Shown piece by piece: positions 1 through 10,083 of a stretch of 64,000 bases of DNA. Position numbers and translations under genes: made by a program. Origin of the DNA: Cynocephalus volans (Eukaryota > Chordata > Mammalia > Dermoptera > Cynocephalidae); assembly GCF_027409185.1 (NCBI RefSeq), contig NC_084467.1, positions 15,304,501-15,368,500 on the forward strand. Reading direction: 5' to 3'. Each line of letters opens with the position of its first letter. The first letter of the stretch is position 1. The notes below the pieces were generated by a model, which searched no databases, was not told where the DNA came from, and saw only the letters and a program-made list of their open reading frames with translations.

Positions 1-309
1 TCTTAAAAACATCTGAGTTTGTACTTTCCTATTTTCTTTCTGGGCAAGCCAAGCCCATGAGTATGGCAGCAGTACCAATTCCTGGTACCAATGAATATGC
101 TTAGATGTTGTCACAAGCGACATACTTGGCATGAATCAAAGTCAGGGTTGGCTGCTAGAGAGTGAAATATTTGACGTTTCCCCATGAGAGGTTGCTCCAG
201 CCTCGGCCGTGTGAGTTCTGGTGCTGAGGGAAGTTTAGGGAACAGGCTTAGAACAAAGAACCAGGTGTTCTAAGGGCTGCTCACATCTCTTTGGGATACT
301 TTTCTTATT

Positions 310-665
310 ACCATTGTACTAAATATACAATGTCTGAAATTTAGAAAAATACAAACATGCAAAAATGCAAACAAAGTAAAAATCACTTCCATTTGCTGGA
401 GTCCAAAGTTGATTAGAGCCTAATCATCTCACCACTTTTATATATATTCTTTCATTCTGTGTGTCTGTCTTTCTACAGCAATGGGAGGCTTTCCTCTTTG
501 CACACTTCTTTTTTCACCCAATAACACAGTGTATACATTATTCTGTCTCATTTACTCTATCACCTCCTATTTTGAATAGTTAATGATTTTTCTATGGTAT
601 GGCAACATCCTAGTTTATTTGAAAAATCCCCTAGTGGTGGACATTTAGTTTGTCTATCACTTTCC
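310..665 (-). repeat. Old L1 (L1M-type) 3' fragment, antisense
   Basis: The T-rich stretch with a 'cacttctttttttcaccc'-like core followed by a diverged 'tgg acattta gtttg' segment resembles the antisense of old mammalian L1 ORF2/3' ends. There are no clear boundaries or target duplication, so this is recognition by general appearance only. Confidence 0.35.
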
Positions 666-676
666 CCATGATAATG

Positions 677-758
677 TGAGGCTACTTCAAAAAGTTCGTG
701 GAAAAGTAGAATTGAGAGATAATGCAAATCCTTCCATGAACTTTTTGAAGACCCTTGT
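677..758. mobile_element. Mariner-type MITE, copy 1
   Basis: About 80 bp with terminal inverted repeats: the left end reads 'acttcaaaaagttcgtgg' and the right end 'ccatgaactttttgaag', its reverse complement apart from a few mismatches. The layout matches short non-autonomous derivatives of mariner elements (Hsmar2-like ends as I recall them). A second copy lies at 2,701-2,786. It carries no coding capacity. Confidence 0.65.
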
Positions 759-1652
759 AAATGCTGGAATAATTATTTTTGAGACTAGGCATTGAGTAAA
801 ATGGTGTGCACTTTTTTGAAGCATGGTTTATTTTTCACCAGCAAAGTGGAGAAATCCCAGCAGCTTTACTGCGTAAGTTAAAATAAAGGCAAATTTAAAT
901 AAAGTGTGTGTATATGTGTGTGTGATATTGTGATTAACTGTAAATACAAAATTTAAATGCACGTTTCTTTGAATAGATTTACTCCAAGGGGGTCCATTCT
1001 TTTTTCTTCTAACTGAAAAAAATAGAGGTGTTTGCCTGGGGAGTGGCAGGTGGAGGAAACACCAGATTTCCCCTCCTTTCAGGATGCTTGTGAGTTTATG
1101 CTTTCGCATCTGGAAATTTCATGGGGACTTTAGGGTGGGCTTGGGAACCTTCCACTTTTTGAAAGATCCTATTTCTAGGTCTGGGTCTCTCCTGAACTTC
1201 ACTAGTACATATCCTTTTATTCCCCCCCTCTCCTTCAAGAAGTGAAATGGACAAGGAACTGAAGCAGCCTCCTGGGATGTTGGGAGATATGTCTTCTTCA
1301 CAGGACAGGCAAGTTCTTGAGGGGGAGCTGAGAACAGAGATTCCCAGCTGCTACACAGGACCAGTGACTTGCAGCAGCAGTCATGGTGAGATGCAGGGTT
1401 TTCACGACTATGAAGAGTTCATTCTTTCTCAACAACCATGTCCATCTTCAATACTCAAAGGCAGTTCCCTGTCAACCCAGCCTGCTAACATGAATTGCTC
1501 CCACTTACAGGATACACACTGTATACCAGGCAGTTTACACCCAACAACTTGCAAGGTAGGCTTTAGTATCTATTTTGCAGATGAAGAGGCAGACATTGAA
1601 CAAGGTGATATAATTTACACAGGGTCCCACGTTTAGAAAGTGGAATAGCCAG

Positions 1653-2131
1653 TGCCCTGAAAGTGACTAGACGCTCCAACCACCACACTGATGGTCCGCC
1701 AATCACTGGAGTGCATTGACACAATAAGAGTCACCCGCAGAGATAAAGAGTAGAAGAGGATGTCTCTTTCCACAAAGCCAATTTCAGAGTGACAGAAGAA
1801 GCATCTGCTCTATGATGATATTGGGGGTCCTGATCACACCCCTCAGCATTGGACAGATCATCTAGGCAACAAATCAACAGAGTAACCATTATTCTTTCAG
1901 GAGAGAGGAAATCTAGGGTAATTAGAGGGGGGAGGGGGGAGGGAAAGGGGGATGGGGAGAAATTGGACAAGGGACATAAAGAATAATTAAGATTTGTAAC
2001 AATATATATGCTAGTAATATTGATTTGATCAACATATCTCAGTGTTGAACCCCCAAAATATGTATAATCAATCTTGATTCAATAAATAAAATAAATTTAA
2101 AAAACATACAAATGACAACAAAAAAACCCAG
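1653..2131 (+). mobile_element. Short L1-derived chimeric retroelement with target-site duplication
   Basis: The insertion is flanked by a perfect 14-bp direct repeat (agtggaatagccag) at 1,639-1,652 and 2,132-2,145. Inside, 1,815-1,885 aligns with the ORF2 endonuclease coding strand of the L1 at the right end of this window (shared core 'gacagatc-tctaggcaa-aatca-cagag'). This is followed directly by a G-rich tract (1,925-1,960) and an A-rich LINE-like 3' tail ending in (aataa)-type repeats. Most of ORF2 is missing between the two parts. It may be a non-autonomous L1 derivative, or a copy of an internally deleted L1. The 5' part (1,653-1,814) is unassigned. Confidence 0.6.
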
Positions 2132-2436
2132 AGTGGAATAGCCAGGATTCTGGAATCAGAGTTCCATCTGATTTCAGAGCCCCAAACCTCTTGCCACTAT
2201 GCTTCATTGCTACTTCATTGATACTATTATGCCTGTATCTTATAGTTTAGTTACAGGCAAACTTTATTTTTATTTATTTCATTCTCCATAATTTTTATTA
2301 TTAAATAGAAATGCTGTTTATGTGAACATGTAATTAGTGTATTATTTTGAAATGAATTAATAACTTTCTTGAAACTTCTGTTTTGATTTCTAAAATGGTA
2401 AATATTGATAGCTATAATCCACATAAACAAAAACTC

Positions 2437-2515
2437 TTTGAAGTTCTCAGTTGGTTAGAGAATTATAACACCAAGGTCAAGCGTTTGGATCCCCTTACCT
2501 TTCTCACAGCAAGTG
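2437..2515 (+). mobile_element. CYN-type SINE monomer, diverged
   Basis: A tRNA-like stretch contains an A-box-like 'ctcagttggttagag' and a B-box-like 'gtttggatccccttacc', with 'ataacaccaaggtcaag' between them, as in isoleucine-tRNA-derived colugo SINEs. No poly(A) or target duplication is visible, and the anticodon region does not form a clean cloverleaf, so it is not a tRNA gene. Confidence 0.55.
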
Positions 2516-2700
2516 CAACAGGGCTCTCATCACCGGACCAGGACCAAGCCTTCCACAGGTAAACTTTAAACACATCAGGGGTAGGTAGATTTTTACTACT
2601 AAAGGAATTGCAATTTTGGATGTCTATGTTTTAAGCCTCCAGCAATGCCATTTCCTGCCAATCATACATTTTAATGGTCTGGAAAACTTGGTTTTATAAG

Positions 2701-2786
2701 TATGAGAGTACTTCAAAAAGTTAGTGGAAAATAGAATTGAAAGATATTACAAATACTTTCATGAAGTTTTTGACATATCCTTGTAT
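2701..2786. mobile_element. Mariner-type MITE, copy 2
   Basis: Same family as the element at 677-758. The left arm 'gtacttcaaaaagttagtgg' and the right arm 'catgaagtttttgacat' are imperfect inverted repeats around the same 'atagaattgaaagat' core. It is more diverged at its right end than copy 1. Confidence 0.6.
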
Positions 2787-3536
2787 AACCAAAGGATCCT
2801 GAGAACATGTAAATGCCTTTACCTAAAAAGGTGGGCTTTTGGTTGTCATCGTGAAAGGGACCTAATCATCTTTCAGAAATGGATTCTGGATCCCCTGGAA
2901 GCTTTTCCTGATGCTCCCGCCCTCTCCTGAAGTTCTGGATGGGATGCCCTAGCACCCAAGGTCTGGCACTTGAGAGGTGACAGGACCATGAAATGTTTGG
3001 CTGATGTCTGCCTCTCCCATACATGGGAGTGCTGTCTGCCTTGAGTACCCAGCAGAAGAGTCCAGGCTTTTCTAGCACGGTGGTTCTCAGCTTTTCACTT
3101 CCTGCACTTGTCCATTCCGCTCAACACCTGCTTATGGGGCCTCTTGAGTGCCATGGATAACTGAGACAGAGTCCCCACCATGGAGGAGAACTGTCTAGTG
3201 GAGAGAGAGATAGAAAATCTGAATATTTAACAGCAAAAAATCAAAAACGAGTGAACAAAAGCTGTGTTTATCCACATGGATAAATTCCAAAAAATACATA
3301 ATGTTTAGTAAAGAATAAAAGTCACAGAAGATACTCCCACTTTGATCTCATTTATATACAGTTAAAAATGCCAAACAATACTTCATATTGTTTATTGATA
3401 CACACTTAGGTGTGACAAACACCAAGGGCATGTCACTTCAAGGTGACAGGGAGGGGGTTTCTGTTGGTGAGGGGAGTCGAGACATAGAGACATTGTATAT
3501 GTGACATTTTATTTCTGAAGAGAAGAGTGTTAGGCA

Positions 3537-3685
3537 GGGCCGGCCCGTGGCTCACTCGGGAGAGTGCGGTGCTGATAACACCAAGGCCCCGGGTTCGGAT
3601 CCCATATACGGATGGCCGGTTCGCTCACTGGCTGAGCGTGGTGCTCACAACACCAAGTCAAGGGTTAAGATCCCCTTACCGGTCA

Positions 3686-3715
<30 letters not shown>
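3537..3715 (+). mobile_element. CYN dimeric SINE with perfect target-site duplication
   Basis: Two isoleucine-tRNA-like units in tandem. Unit 1 (3,537 to about 3,620) has an A-box 'tggctcactcgg' and a B-box 'gggttcggatccc'. Unit 2 (about 3,621-3,690) repeats the pattern with a weaker B-box 'gggttaagatcccc'. A run of about 27 A follows. A perfect 14-bp duplication (aagagtgttaggca) lies at 3,523-3,536 and 3,716-3,729, so this is a fairly young L1-mobilised insertion. Dimeric tRNA-Ile SINEs of this type are recalled as colugo-specific, and this element is the strongest organism marker in the window. Confidence 0.88.
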
Positions 3716-3719
<4 letters not shown>

Positions 3720-4239
3720 GTGTTAGGCATACGAGTGCACATGGCATTATTCTCTATACATATGTGTAATTGCTAATATTTCATTTAAAAAGCAGGTTTT
3801 AAAGACACACACACACATATATACATATAGTACCATCTCAGTTGTGTATTTAAAAATGGTTCTATGTTCATCATGGAGAAAAGGTGGGAGGAAATATTAG
3901 GTTAAACCACACGAAATTGTCAGTTTTGTAGGTTAAAAATGGTCAAATATCAGCAATTTCATATGGTTCAACCCAATATACCAAAATGGGAAAAATTATT
4001 ATTGTTGAGAGTGGGAATACGGGTGATTTTGTTTTCTTTTTTTTATCCTTTAATGTCTTCTTGCATTTTCAATCATGAAAATATATTTTTCATATCAGAA
4101 TAATCTCCATGGGCATTTTTGAGAGAAAAGAGAGAAAGTTGTTGAGTTCACCTTGGGGAAGGGGCTGGAGGAGTGGTAGTACAGAACGGCACTGGTGTGG
4201 GATGATGGGAGGGCTGTGTTCTCTGCTCCTAACCAGCTC

Positions 4240-4335
4240 ATGTGACCAACAGACCCCACTTAACTCCTTGGGGCCTCAGTCTCTCCATCTATAAAATAGC
4301 AGAGTTGGACTAAGATCATTTCCAATGTCCTTTTC
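4240..4335 (+). repeat. MIR SINE fragment
   Basis: Contains the MIR core pattern 'gcctcagtctctccatctataaaat', reduced to about 100 bp. Only the 3' half of the consensus is visible. Confidence 0.4.
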
Positions 4336-5714
4336 TGGTCTACAAGCCTTCAATTCCTTTAGACTTGCTGGAAAGTCAAGTTGACAGCAATCAATCCCCA
4401 AATCACAAAACATGTCTTTCTGCTGCCCTCTTGTGTGTCCAACGGAACAGACCTCCACTTCCCTTTGCCTGCCTGGTTAGTTCACTTGCGCCACAGGGCC
4501 GGCCTGGCATAGGTGCTGAGATTGCAGTTGTAGGTAGTTAGTTTATACAGGATGGCGATTACAACAAACACTGTGGGCAATTAGGATCTTTGGCACAGGG
4601 ACACCAAGCAAATTGCTACAGAGCTGTAAAGATAAATTCTGCAGCTTCATTGAATGACTCTCCCACTTGCACCCTATGACCATTTTTCCCCATTAAGGGC
4701 CATTGATAAAATTCAGTGAGGGACACATACAGACAAAAACTCATGTCTTTTATTCGTTCCCCTTGAGAGCAATGTAAAATGTTCTTTTGTGGTAGGTTGC
4801 TAGCAACTTTGTAGTTGCTAGAAAAAGTAACAATAGAGGATATTAAACTCTTCATTTTACGTATATAGATAATTTAGTGTATGTAGTATATTTCGGTTTT
4901 ACAGCCATCTGATGGAAAGTGGAGAGAATGGGCAGTGGGAAGGTAGAAAAAAAAGAAGTAAGGGAGAGAAAAAGAAGAGGACTAACATTTATGGTATGAG
5001 GTGCTTTGCTAGGTTGTGATATCAATACCTTGGAATGATTTGGAGAAGCAGCAGGACTGTTTTCTCATTCTCCAGATGACCACTCCAAAACTCTTTATTT
5101 TTGGCCTACCGTGTGCTAAGTGGGTGAGACAAAAGAGGCACTGGAGATCCAGAGAAAGAGGACAAAGCCAGAGAGGGAAAGTGGGACAGACAGAGGCACA
5201 CAGAGGGTGACCAGCCACCTTCAGGATCCACAAACAGAAAAAGACACAGGAGTCACAACGCTCCAAGTGCGTGTGCATATGCAAACACATGTGCCCCCAA
5301 CAACAACAACATTAACAACAGCAGCAGCAGAAACACAGAACAACAGGAGAGAGAGATTTTTGTTGAATGACATTCTTCCCCATGGCCTATTCGTGTTACC
5401 GAACCCAAGTCTGCCTCCAAACAGAAATAAGCGACTCAAAAGTCAAGTGCTGGTGAAAAGGGAAGGCAGCTTTATTCAGGCCTAACCTCTCCCAAGCTCA
5501 GATTTACTGACAGGTTTCAAGGGGTGAGAAGAGGGGAGTGAAAAGCAGGAAGATGAGGGGGCCTGGAAGGGACCACATGCACATTCTCACCAAGGTTCCA
5601 TTTGGTTTCTGTTCTTGCCCTTGACGTTATCTTAAGGTCCTGCAGGATTTTGATTCCTTGCTAGCACCCACAGTCAACTTGCAGACATCTGTTCCCAGAA
5701 CTCTGCAAGCCACC

Positions 5715-5739
5715 AAAAAAAAAAAAAAAAAAAAAAAAA
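5715..5739 (+). repeat. Poly(A) tract
   Basis: A run of about 25 A follows 'gcaagccacc'. CYN monomers in this window end similarly ('ccagccacc' then A), so this could be the tail of a very decayed SINE. The body upstream is not recognisable. Confidence 0.5.
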
Positions 5740-6599
5740 GTTAGTTTTGCAAGGTCTTGATTAGCTTCCAAAAGCCTTGTTCTTCTACTAGCAAGCAAGA
5801 TGAGAAAGTTAGGCAATAGGAAGAAAGAGAGGAGGAAACAAAAACCTCTGTCTTTTAAAATTTTCCCATGGCCCAGGTGGTTTTAGGCTCCAACGTGGCT
5901 TCAGTCCTGCTCACTCCAACACGAGGAGACTGTCACAGAAGATAATCATACCATGTTGCATTCTCACAACATTAGCTACAAATGACAAACTTAAAGACCT
6001 GGCCTTGGTACCAGAGACTCCCCACCCTGAACTCGTCCTTCTCAGAGACCCTGCAAGAGCACCCATCCTGTGCCAGGTTCATTCTCAGAGTGAGTCTGGG
6101 TGGTGGTGGGAGGGGGGGGGGGTGCGGGGATGCTCTTTGTCCTGACTGATTATGTGATGTTTACATATGTCCCCTATGTCCATCGAGTAGAGTGAACTAT
6201 CTATCATCAATTCAAATTCTAGTAATGATCTGTGACAGTTGGAACGTGGCTGAGCTGACATTTAATTTTGTTAGAGAAACCTGTCCACATGAGAAGAGCT
6301 AATGAACAATAAAATCAAGATTGATCAGGGGTGATTTGTGTGAGGAGCAAGAGAGCAAGATGCTGAGAACTCTTAAAGACTTTGGAAATATCCATTTCTA
6401 GGGGAAAGCAACGTTTATTACACAATTGTGTTAGCTGATAAGACAGGTCCCCAAAAAGAACTCTATAGGACTTTAGTTTGAAGGAAAGAATAGATTTTGT
6501 TAGTCGAGTAAAAATGATGCTATTAATTTAATTATGCACATGCTACATGAACACACCACCCTTGTTTTAAAAATACATATAAAATAAAGATAAGGTTGC

Positions 6600-7330
6600 T
6601 TTCACTCTTTTCTTCCTCCTTGCTCTTATCAATTTGGTATGTATCTTTCCTGACAATTTTCTACATATTTAAGCAGGCATCTATATGTGTAGAAAACATA
6701 TAGTTCTTCCATTTTGTTTTATGTTGTCATTATGTTTTACATAGAGGCTACACAGAATGGATCATTCTGCCACATGCTGTTTCATTCGACCACATGCTGT
6801 TTCATTCCACCACATGCCTAGGCGAGCCATCCATGGGAATTCATTGGGACCTACCTTGTTTCCTCTCCACCTCATTCTTTTAAACTGTTAAATAGTATTT
6901 CATAGATGGCTGTTCCATAATTTAAGAAGCCATCTTCCTATTGATGGATATTTAGGTTGTACCTAACTATGTGTTTTTACACAGTTATGTTAAACATCCT
7001 TGGACATATATCCTAGTGCATATGCACAGGATTTGCTCTAGGATACATAACGAGATGTGGTATTTCTATTTTTAGGAGAGATAATGAGATGTAGGCAATG
7101 GGCGTATAAAATGATACCAAATACAGCTGAATTGCCCTCCAAAGTGGCTAGAATAATTTACCTCCCCAAAGCAGTGTGTAAGCGTTCTCATTTATCCACA
7201 CCCTTGATGGTATGTTCTTGAAAGTCCTAAAGCTGCATTTCTTCACTAAAATTTTGTTAGCCACACTTTTTACTAATTTGTACTAAATGCTACCCAATGA
7301 GGTTTGATGAGTCTTTTAGTTAACTCTGGT
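6600..7330 (-). repeat. Old LINE (probably L1M) fragment, antisense
   Basis: T-rich sequence with 'ttttaaactgttaaatagtatttc' and 'cctattgatggatatttaggttg', typical antisense motifs of mammalian L1 ORF2 3' ends. Highly diverged, with no open frame. A short tandem repeat at 6,763-6,817 lies inside it. Confidence 0.5.
6763..6817 (+). repeat. 20-bp tandem repeat, about 2.75 copies
   Basis: The unit is close to 'cattcgaccacatgctgttt'. Copies start at 6,763, 6,783 and 6,803 and differ at only a few positions. It is probably a local duplication within an old LINE fragment. Confidence 0.8.
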
Positions 7331-7689
7331 GAAGCTGGCAGAGCATTTATTCTATTCACAAGTACTCCTTCCCTTTGGCCTTTAGATATAATTTATAAGC
7401 AGTATTGATTTGTATGTAAAGAGAGACACTGTCTAACACAGGCCTCTGCTGAGAGAAGAGAAACTAACTCATTCAAAATTCTACGCATGGGCTGAAAGGC
7501 TAAGGGCTTATGCAAGCAAAGATTTTTGCAAGAAAGGCAAGCGTTTGCATTTCTCTCAGCACGTTTGCATTCTGCATTTCCACATGTTTGGTGGTGACAA
7601 ACTCTTCTTCCCTGGTTTCTGAACTTTGGAATGTCAGTCTTGGCTCCTGAGCCCATCAGATTTCCACAATCAGAAGAATAATTCAAATA

Positions 7690-7885
7690 ACGTCATTAAG
7701 TGGGTATTTACTGCATGCTCAGGGCTTTACCTTTTTATTCAATCTTTACAACTCTCCCTTCCATTCTTATGTTATTATCATTTTACAAAATAGAGAACTG
7801 AGGTTCAAAATTAAATATCTACCTAAGGTGAAACTGGGACAGAAATGCAGGCCTATCAGGCTCTAAATCTTTGCGATCCACGTTA
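7690..7885 (-). repeat. MIR SINE, antisense
   Basis: Shows the antisense MIR order: 'tgggtatttactgcatgctcagg', then 'attatcattttacaaaatagagaactgagg', then 'ggtgaaactgggacagaaatgcagg'. Diverged, no target duplication seen. Confidence 0.6.
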
Positions 7886-8044
7886 ATGCAGAGAGAGTTA
7901 AATAGAAAATCAGACGATAGCCATATGAGACAGATGGTAGAAAGACTATCAGCAACAAATATGGGAAGTGTAAGGAAGTTAATAATGAAATCAATTCATG
8001 TACTGTGTAGAGTATTTTGCAGTTTATGAAAAGTTACATGTGTA

Positions 8045-8290
8045 GAATAATACAGTGGTTAAGGACACTCCAGAATCAGGTGGCCTGGCTGCAAATCCTG
8101 GCTTTGCCATGTGCTAGCTGTGTGACTTTGGGCGAGCTACTTAACTTCTCTGCACCTCAGTTTTCTCATCTATAAAGTCGAGATAAATATGGTACATATT
8201 TCATTGGGTTGTTGTAATGACTAGATAAGATAGTATTTATAAAGCTATTAGAATAGAGCCTGGCACACAGTAAACACCATGAAAGTTGAT
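8045..8290 (+). repeat. MIR SINE, near full length
   Basis: Begins with 'acagtggttaaggacactcc', has the core 'gctgtgtgactttgggc' and 'ctcagttttctcatctataaa', and ends 'gcctggcacacagtaaac'. This matches the order of the MIR consensus. Confidence 0.75.
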
Positions 8291-8374
8291 CATTATTATC
8301 ACTACAATTGCATTTGGTGTTCACCGTCATTATTCCCATTTTACAGATGAGGAAAAGGAAGCTAGGGAGATTAA

Positions 8375-8800
8375 ATGTTTTCCAATGGCCTGCAAGATCC
8401 TGCCAGATCTGGCCCTTCCTTCCATTTCCTACCTCATGGCTCAAGTCCTGTTCTCTTGTCAGATTGAACTCTCTTCTGTTCCTCAAAACTGAGCTCTGGT
8501 GTCAGAGACACAACCCCCTCTGCTGTGAACTTTTTTCGTCTGGCCAAGTTCAACTCATCCTTAAGCTTCAGCTTAGAACTCAGATCTTCTGGGGAGCCTT
8601 TTTGCATTTTTCATTCCACTTCTCACTTTTTCCCCATGGCAACCTGTACCTCCTCCTGATAACATTTGTCCTGCAGTATTGAAATTTCTCGGTCCTTGCT
8701 TATAACCCCCGCTGGACTCTGGGCTCCCTGAGGACAATCGTCATGTCTCTCTGGTTCAGTGTTACACCTGGCACCTAATACAGGACCTGAAGTGACAGTT
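8375..8800 (+). repeat. L2 LINE 3' fragment
   Basis: Contains the order typical of L2: 'atggcctgcaagatcctgcc' and 'agatctggccc', then 'gggctccctgaggacaatcgtc' and 'cctggcacctaatacagg'. An ancient, non-coding remnant. Confidence 0.6.
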
Positions 8801-9077
8801 ATTTGCATATGGATGGTAAGTAGAGATGCTAAATTGAAACTGAGGAAGGGGAGGCTATTGCCAAAGAAAAACTTGTAGTTAGAATGAGAAAATAAGATTA
8901 TTGAAGGTAGAAACATTAGGAACATTCCTAGAGCTGGTGAAAGAGACTGTTAGAGGGTCTAAAAGGAGGAAAAAGCAGCATTACTGTGGGAAGAGAGAGG
9001 GGTAAGCAAGAGGAGCCAGGATGAAGGAGAAGAGGGGTTGCTGATGGAGTTAGGTTCCAGAGCATGTGCGTGTGGAT

Positions 9078-9186
9078 TAGGGTGACCAACCATCCCGATT
9101 TTCCCAGGACTGTCTCAGTTTTAAAACCGAAAGTCCTGCACCCCAGGAAAACCCTTAGTTCAGGCAAATCCAGGTTGGTCACCCTA
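9078..9186. mobile_element. Short palindromic DNA-transposon remnant (MITE)
   Basis: The ends are inverted repeats: 'agggtgaccaacc' on the left and 'ggttggtcaccct' on the right, enclosing about 85 bp with a partly palindromic 'cccaggact...aaagtcctg' core. This resembles the small MER-type MITE of mammals that begins AGGGTGACCAA. The exact family was not verified. Confidence 0.65.
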
Positions 9187-9284
9187 GAATGGAGTCAAGA
9201 TGACTAGAGCAGCCTGTAATCTTGGACAGAGGGGCTACCTCTCCCTTGAGTTACGAGGGAAGGTGGAGAGACGGCGAAGGGCAG

Positions 9285-9400
9285 GATTAAATAAACAGTG
9301 TGTGGGCTTTGGGGCCAGGACATAGGTCTGCCTCTCAGCTGTGTGATCTTGCAATTACTTCATCTCTCGGGTTCAGTTTCCTGTAATATGGGGATAATCA
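9285..9400 (+). repeat. MIR SINE fragment
   Basis: The pieces 'gctttggggccagg', 'agctgtgtgatcttg' and 'ttcagtttcctgtaatatgggg' follow MIR order. It lies just upstream of the OTUD3 CpG island. Confidence 0.6.
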
Positions 9401-9571
9401 AACAAGAATGAGCTACGTAAAAGTGCCTATCCCAACCGGAGGCTCACAGCTAGAGTTAAGTTTTTATCAGTTTCCTGCCTTTTCTAACTTTTGCTGCTGC
9501 TGTCATCTTCCACTCTTCCACTAACATACCCCGATTCTCTCCTTGACCTTTTCCAGCTTCCGTCTCTGCTC

Positions 9572-9581
9572 CTCACGTGAG
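9572..9581. promoter_or_regulatory. Palindromic E-box CTCACGTGAG
   Basis: A perfect 10-bp palindrome around CACGTG at the upstream edge of the CpG island, about 285 bp before the OTUD3 start codon. CACGTG is bound by USF, MYC/MAX and TFE-type bHLH factors. Binding here is inferred. Confidence 0.5.
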
Positions 9582-9706
9582 TACCACCCACCGCTAGGGG
9601 GAAGACTAGAAGAGAGAAAGATGGGTGCTTCTCTAGCTCTCCCCGCCTCTCTCTATGATGCCTGCCCGCCGAGCCCCTCCCGGAGGAGGAGGGGGCGCGG
9701 AGTCCC

Positions 9707-9716
9707 GTCACGTGAC
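9707..9716. promoter_or_regulatory. Palindromic E-box GTCACGTGAC (CLEAR/USF-like)
   Basis: A perfect 10-bp palindrome about 150 bp before the start codon. GTCACGTGAC is the ideal site for USF and for TFEB/TFE3 (CLEAR element). Its promoter-proximal position makes it a better candidate than the upstream copy. Confidence 0.55.
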
Positions 9717-9727
9717 CGGGGTGCCCA

Positions 9728-9737
9728 GCGCAGGCGC
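9728..9737 (+). promoter_or_regulatory. NRF1-like site
   Basis: 'gcgcaggcgc' matches the core of the NRF1 consensus (GCGCANGCGC), a common CpG-island promoter element. It lies 12 bp downstream of the proximal E-box. Confidence 0.45.
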
Positions 9738-9862
9738 GGTGGCCGCGTTGCCGTCTCCGGGGCTCCGTCGCCCGCGCCGCTTTGCCTTCTCGGCCCCGGG
9801 GGCGGCCGCTCGGCGGTCCTGCGGCTTTCGCTCTTGTCGCTGCGGGCCGCGGGGCCGAGGCC

Positions 9863-10083
9863 ATGTCCCGAAAGCAGGCGGCGAAGAGCCGGCCGGGCAG
9901 CGGCAGCCGGAAAGCCGAGGCCGAACGCAAGCGGGACGAGCGGGCGGCGCGCCGGGCCCTGGCCAAGGAGCGGCGGAACCGGCCAGAGTCCGGCGGCGGC
10001 GGCGGCGGCGAGGAGGAGTTCGTCAGCTTCGCCAACCAGCTGCAGGCCCTGGGGCTGAAGCTGCGGGAGGTGCCGGGGGACGG
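9863..10083 (+). CDS. OTUD3: OTUD3 coding exon 1
   Basis: Codes residues 1-73 plus two bases of codon 74, from MSRKQAAK to EVPGD. It is very GC-rich and contains (GGC)6 at 9,992-10,009, encoding Gly44-49. The donor is GG|GTGAGG. Catalytic Asp73 is the last complete codon, so the DGNC active-site motif is split by intron 1. Confidence 0.95.

Larger units (their letters stand above)
1..9540. other. Intergenic region upstream of OTUD3
   Basis: No coding gene is supported here. Open frames are short, lack family signatures and often cross repeats. Recognisable content is listed separately: an old L1 fragment, two mariner-type MITEs, an L1-derived chimera, CYN SINEs, MIR and L2 copies and a small palindromic DNA-transposon remnant. 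Between about 3.8 and 6.5 kb I see only a MIR trace near 4.24 kb, an A-run at 5,715-5,739 and a G-run near 6,110. I recognise nothing in 4.6-5.7 kb or 5.75-6.5 kb. Confidence 0.7.

Noticed and set aside
1247-1636. 129-codon open frame on the plus strand
   Set aside because: No recognisable family and no splice or promoter context. It ends just before a retroelement insertion. A chance frame is more likely.
3537-3631. Functional isoleucine tRNA gene
   Set aside because: It resembles tRNA-Ile with A and B boxes, but it is one unit of a dimer with poly(A) and target duplication and does not keep clean cloverleaf stems.
4490-4510. 'cagggccggcctggc' as a CYN SINE
   Set aside because: Only about 15 bp match the SINE start. 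There is no B-box or tail, so it could be chance.
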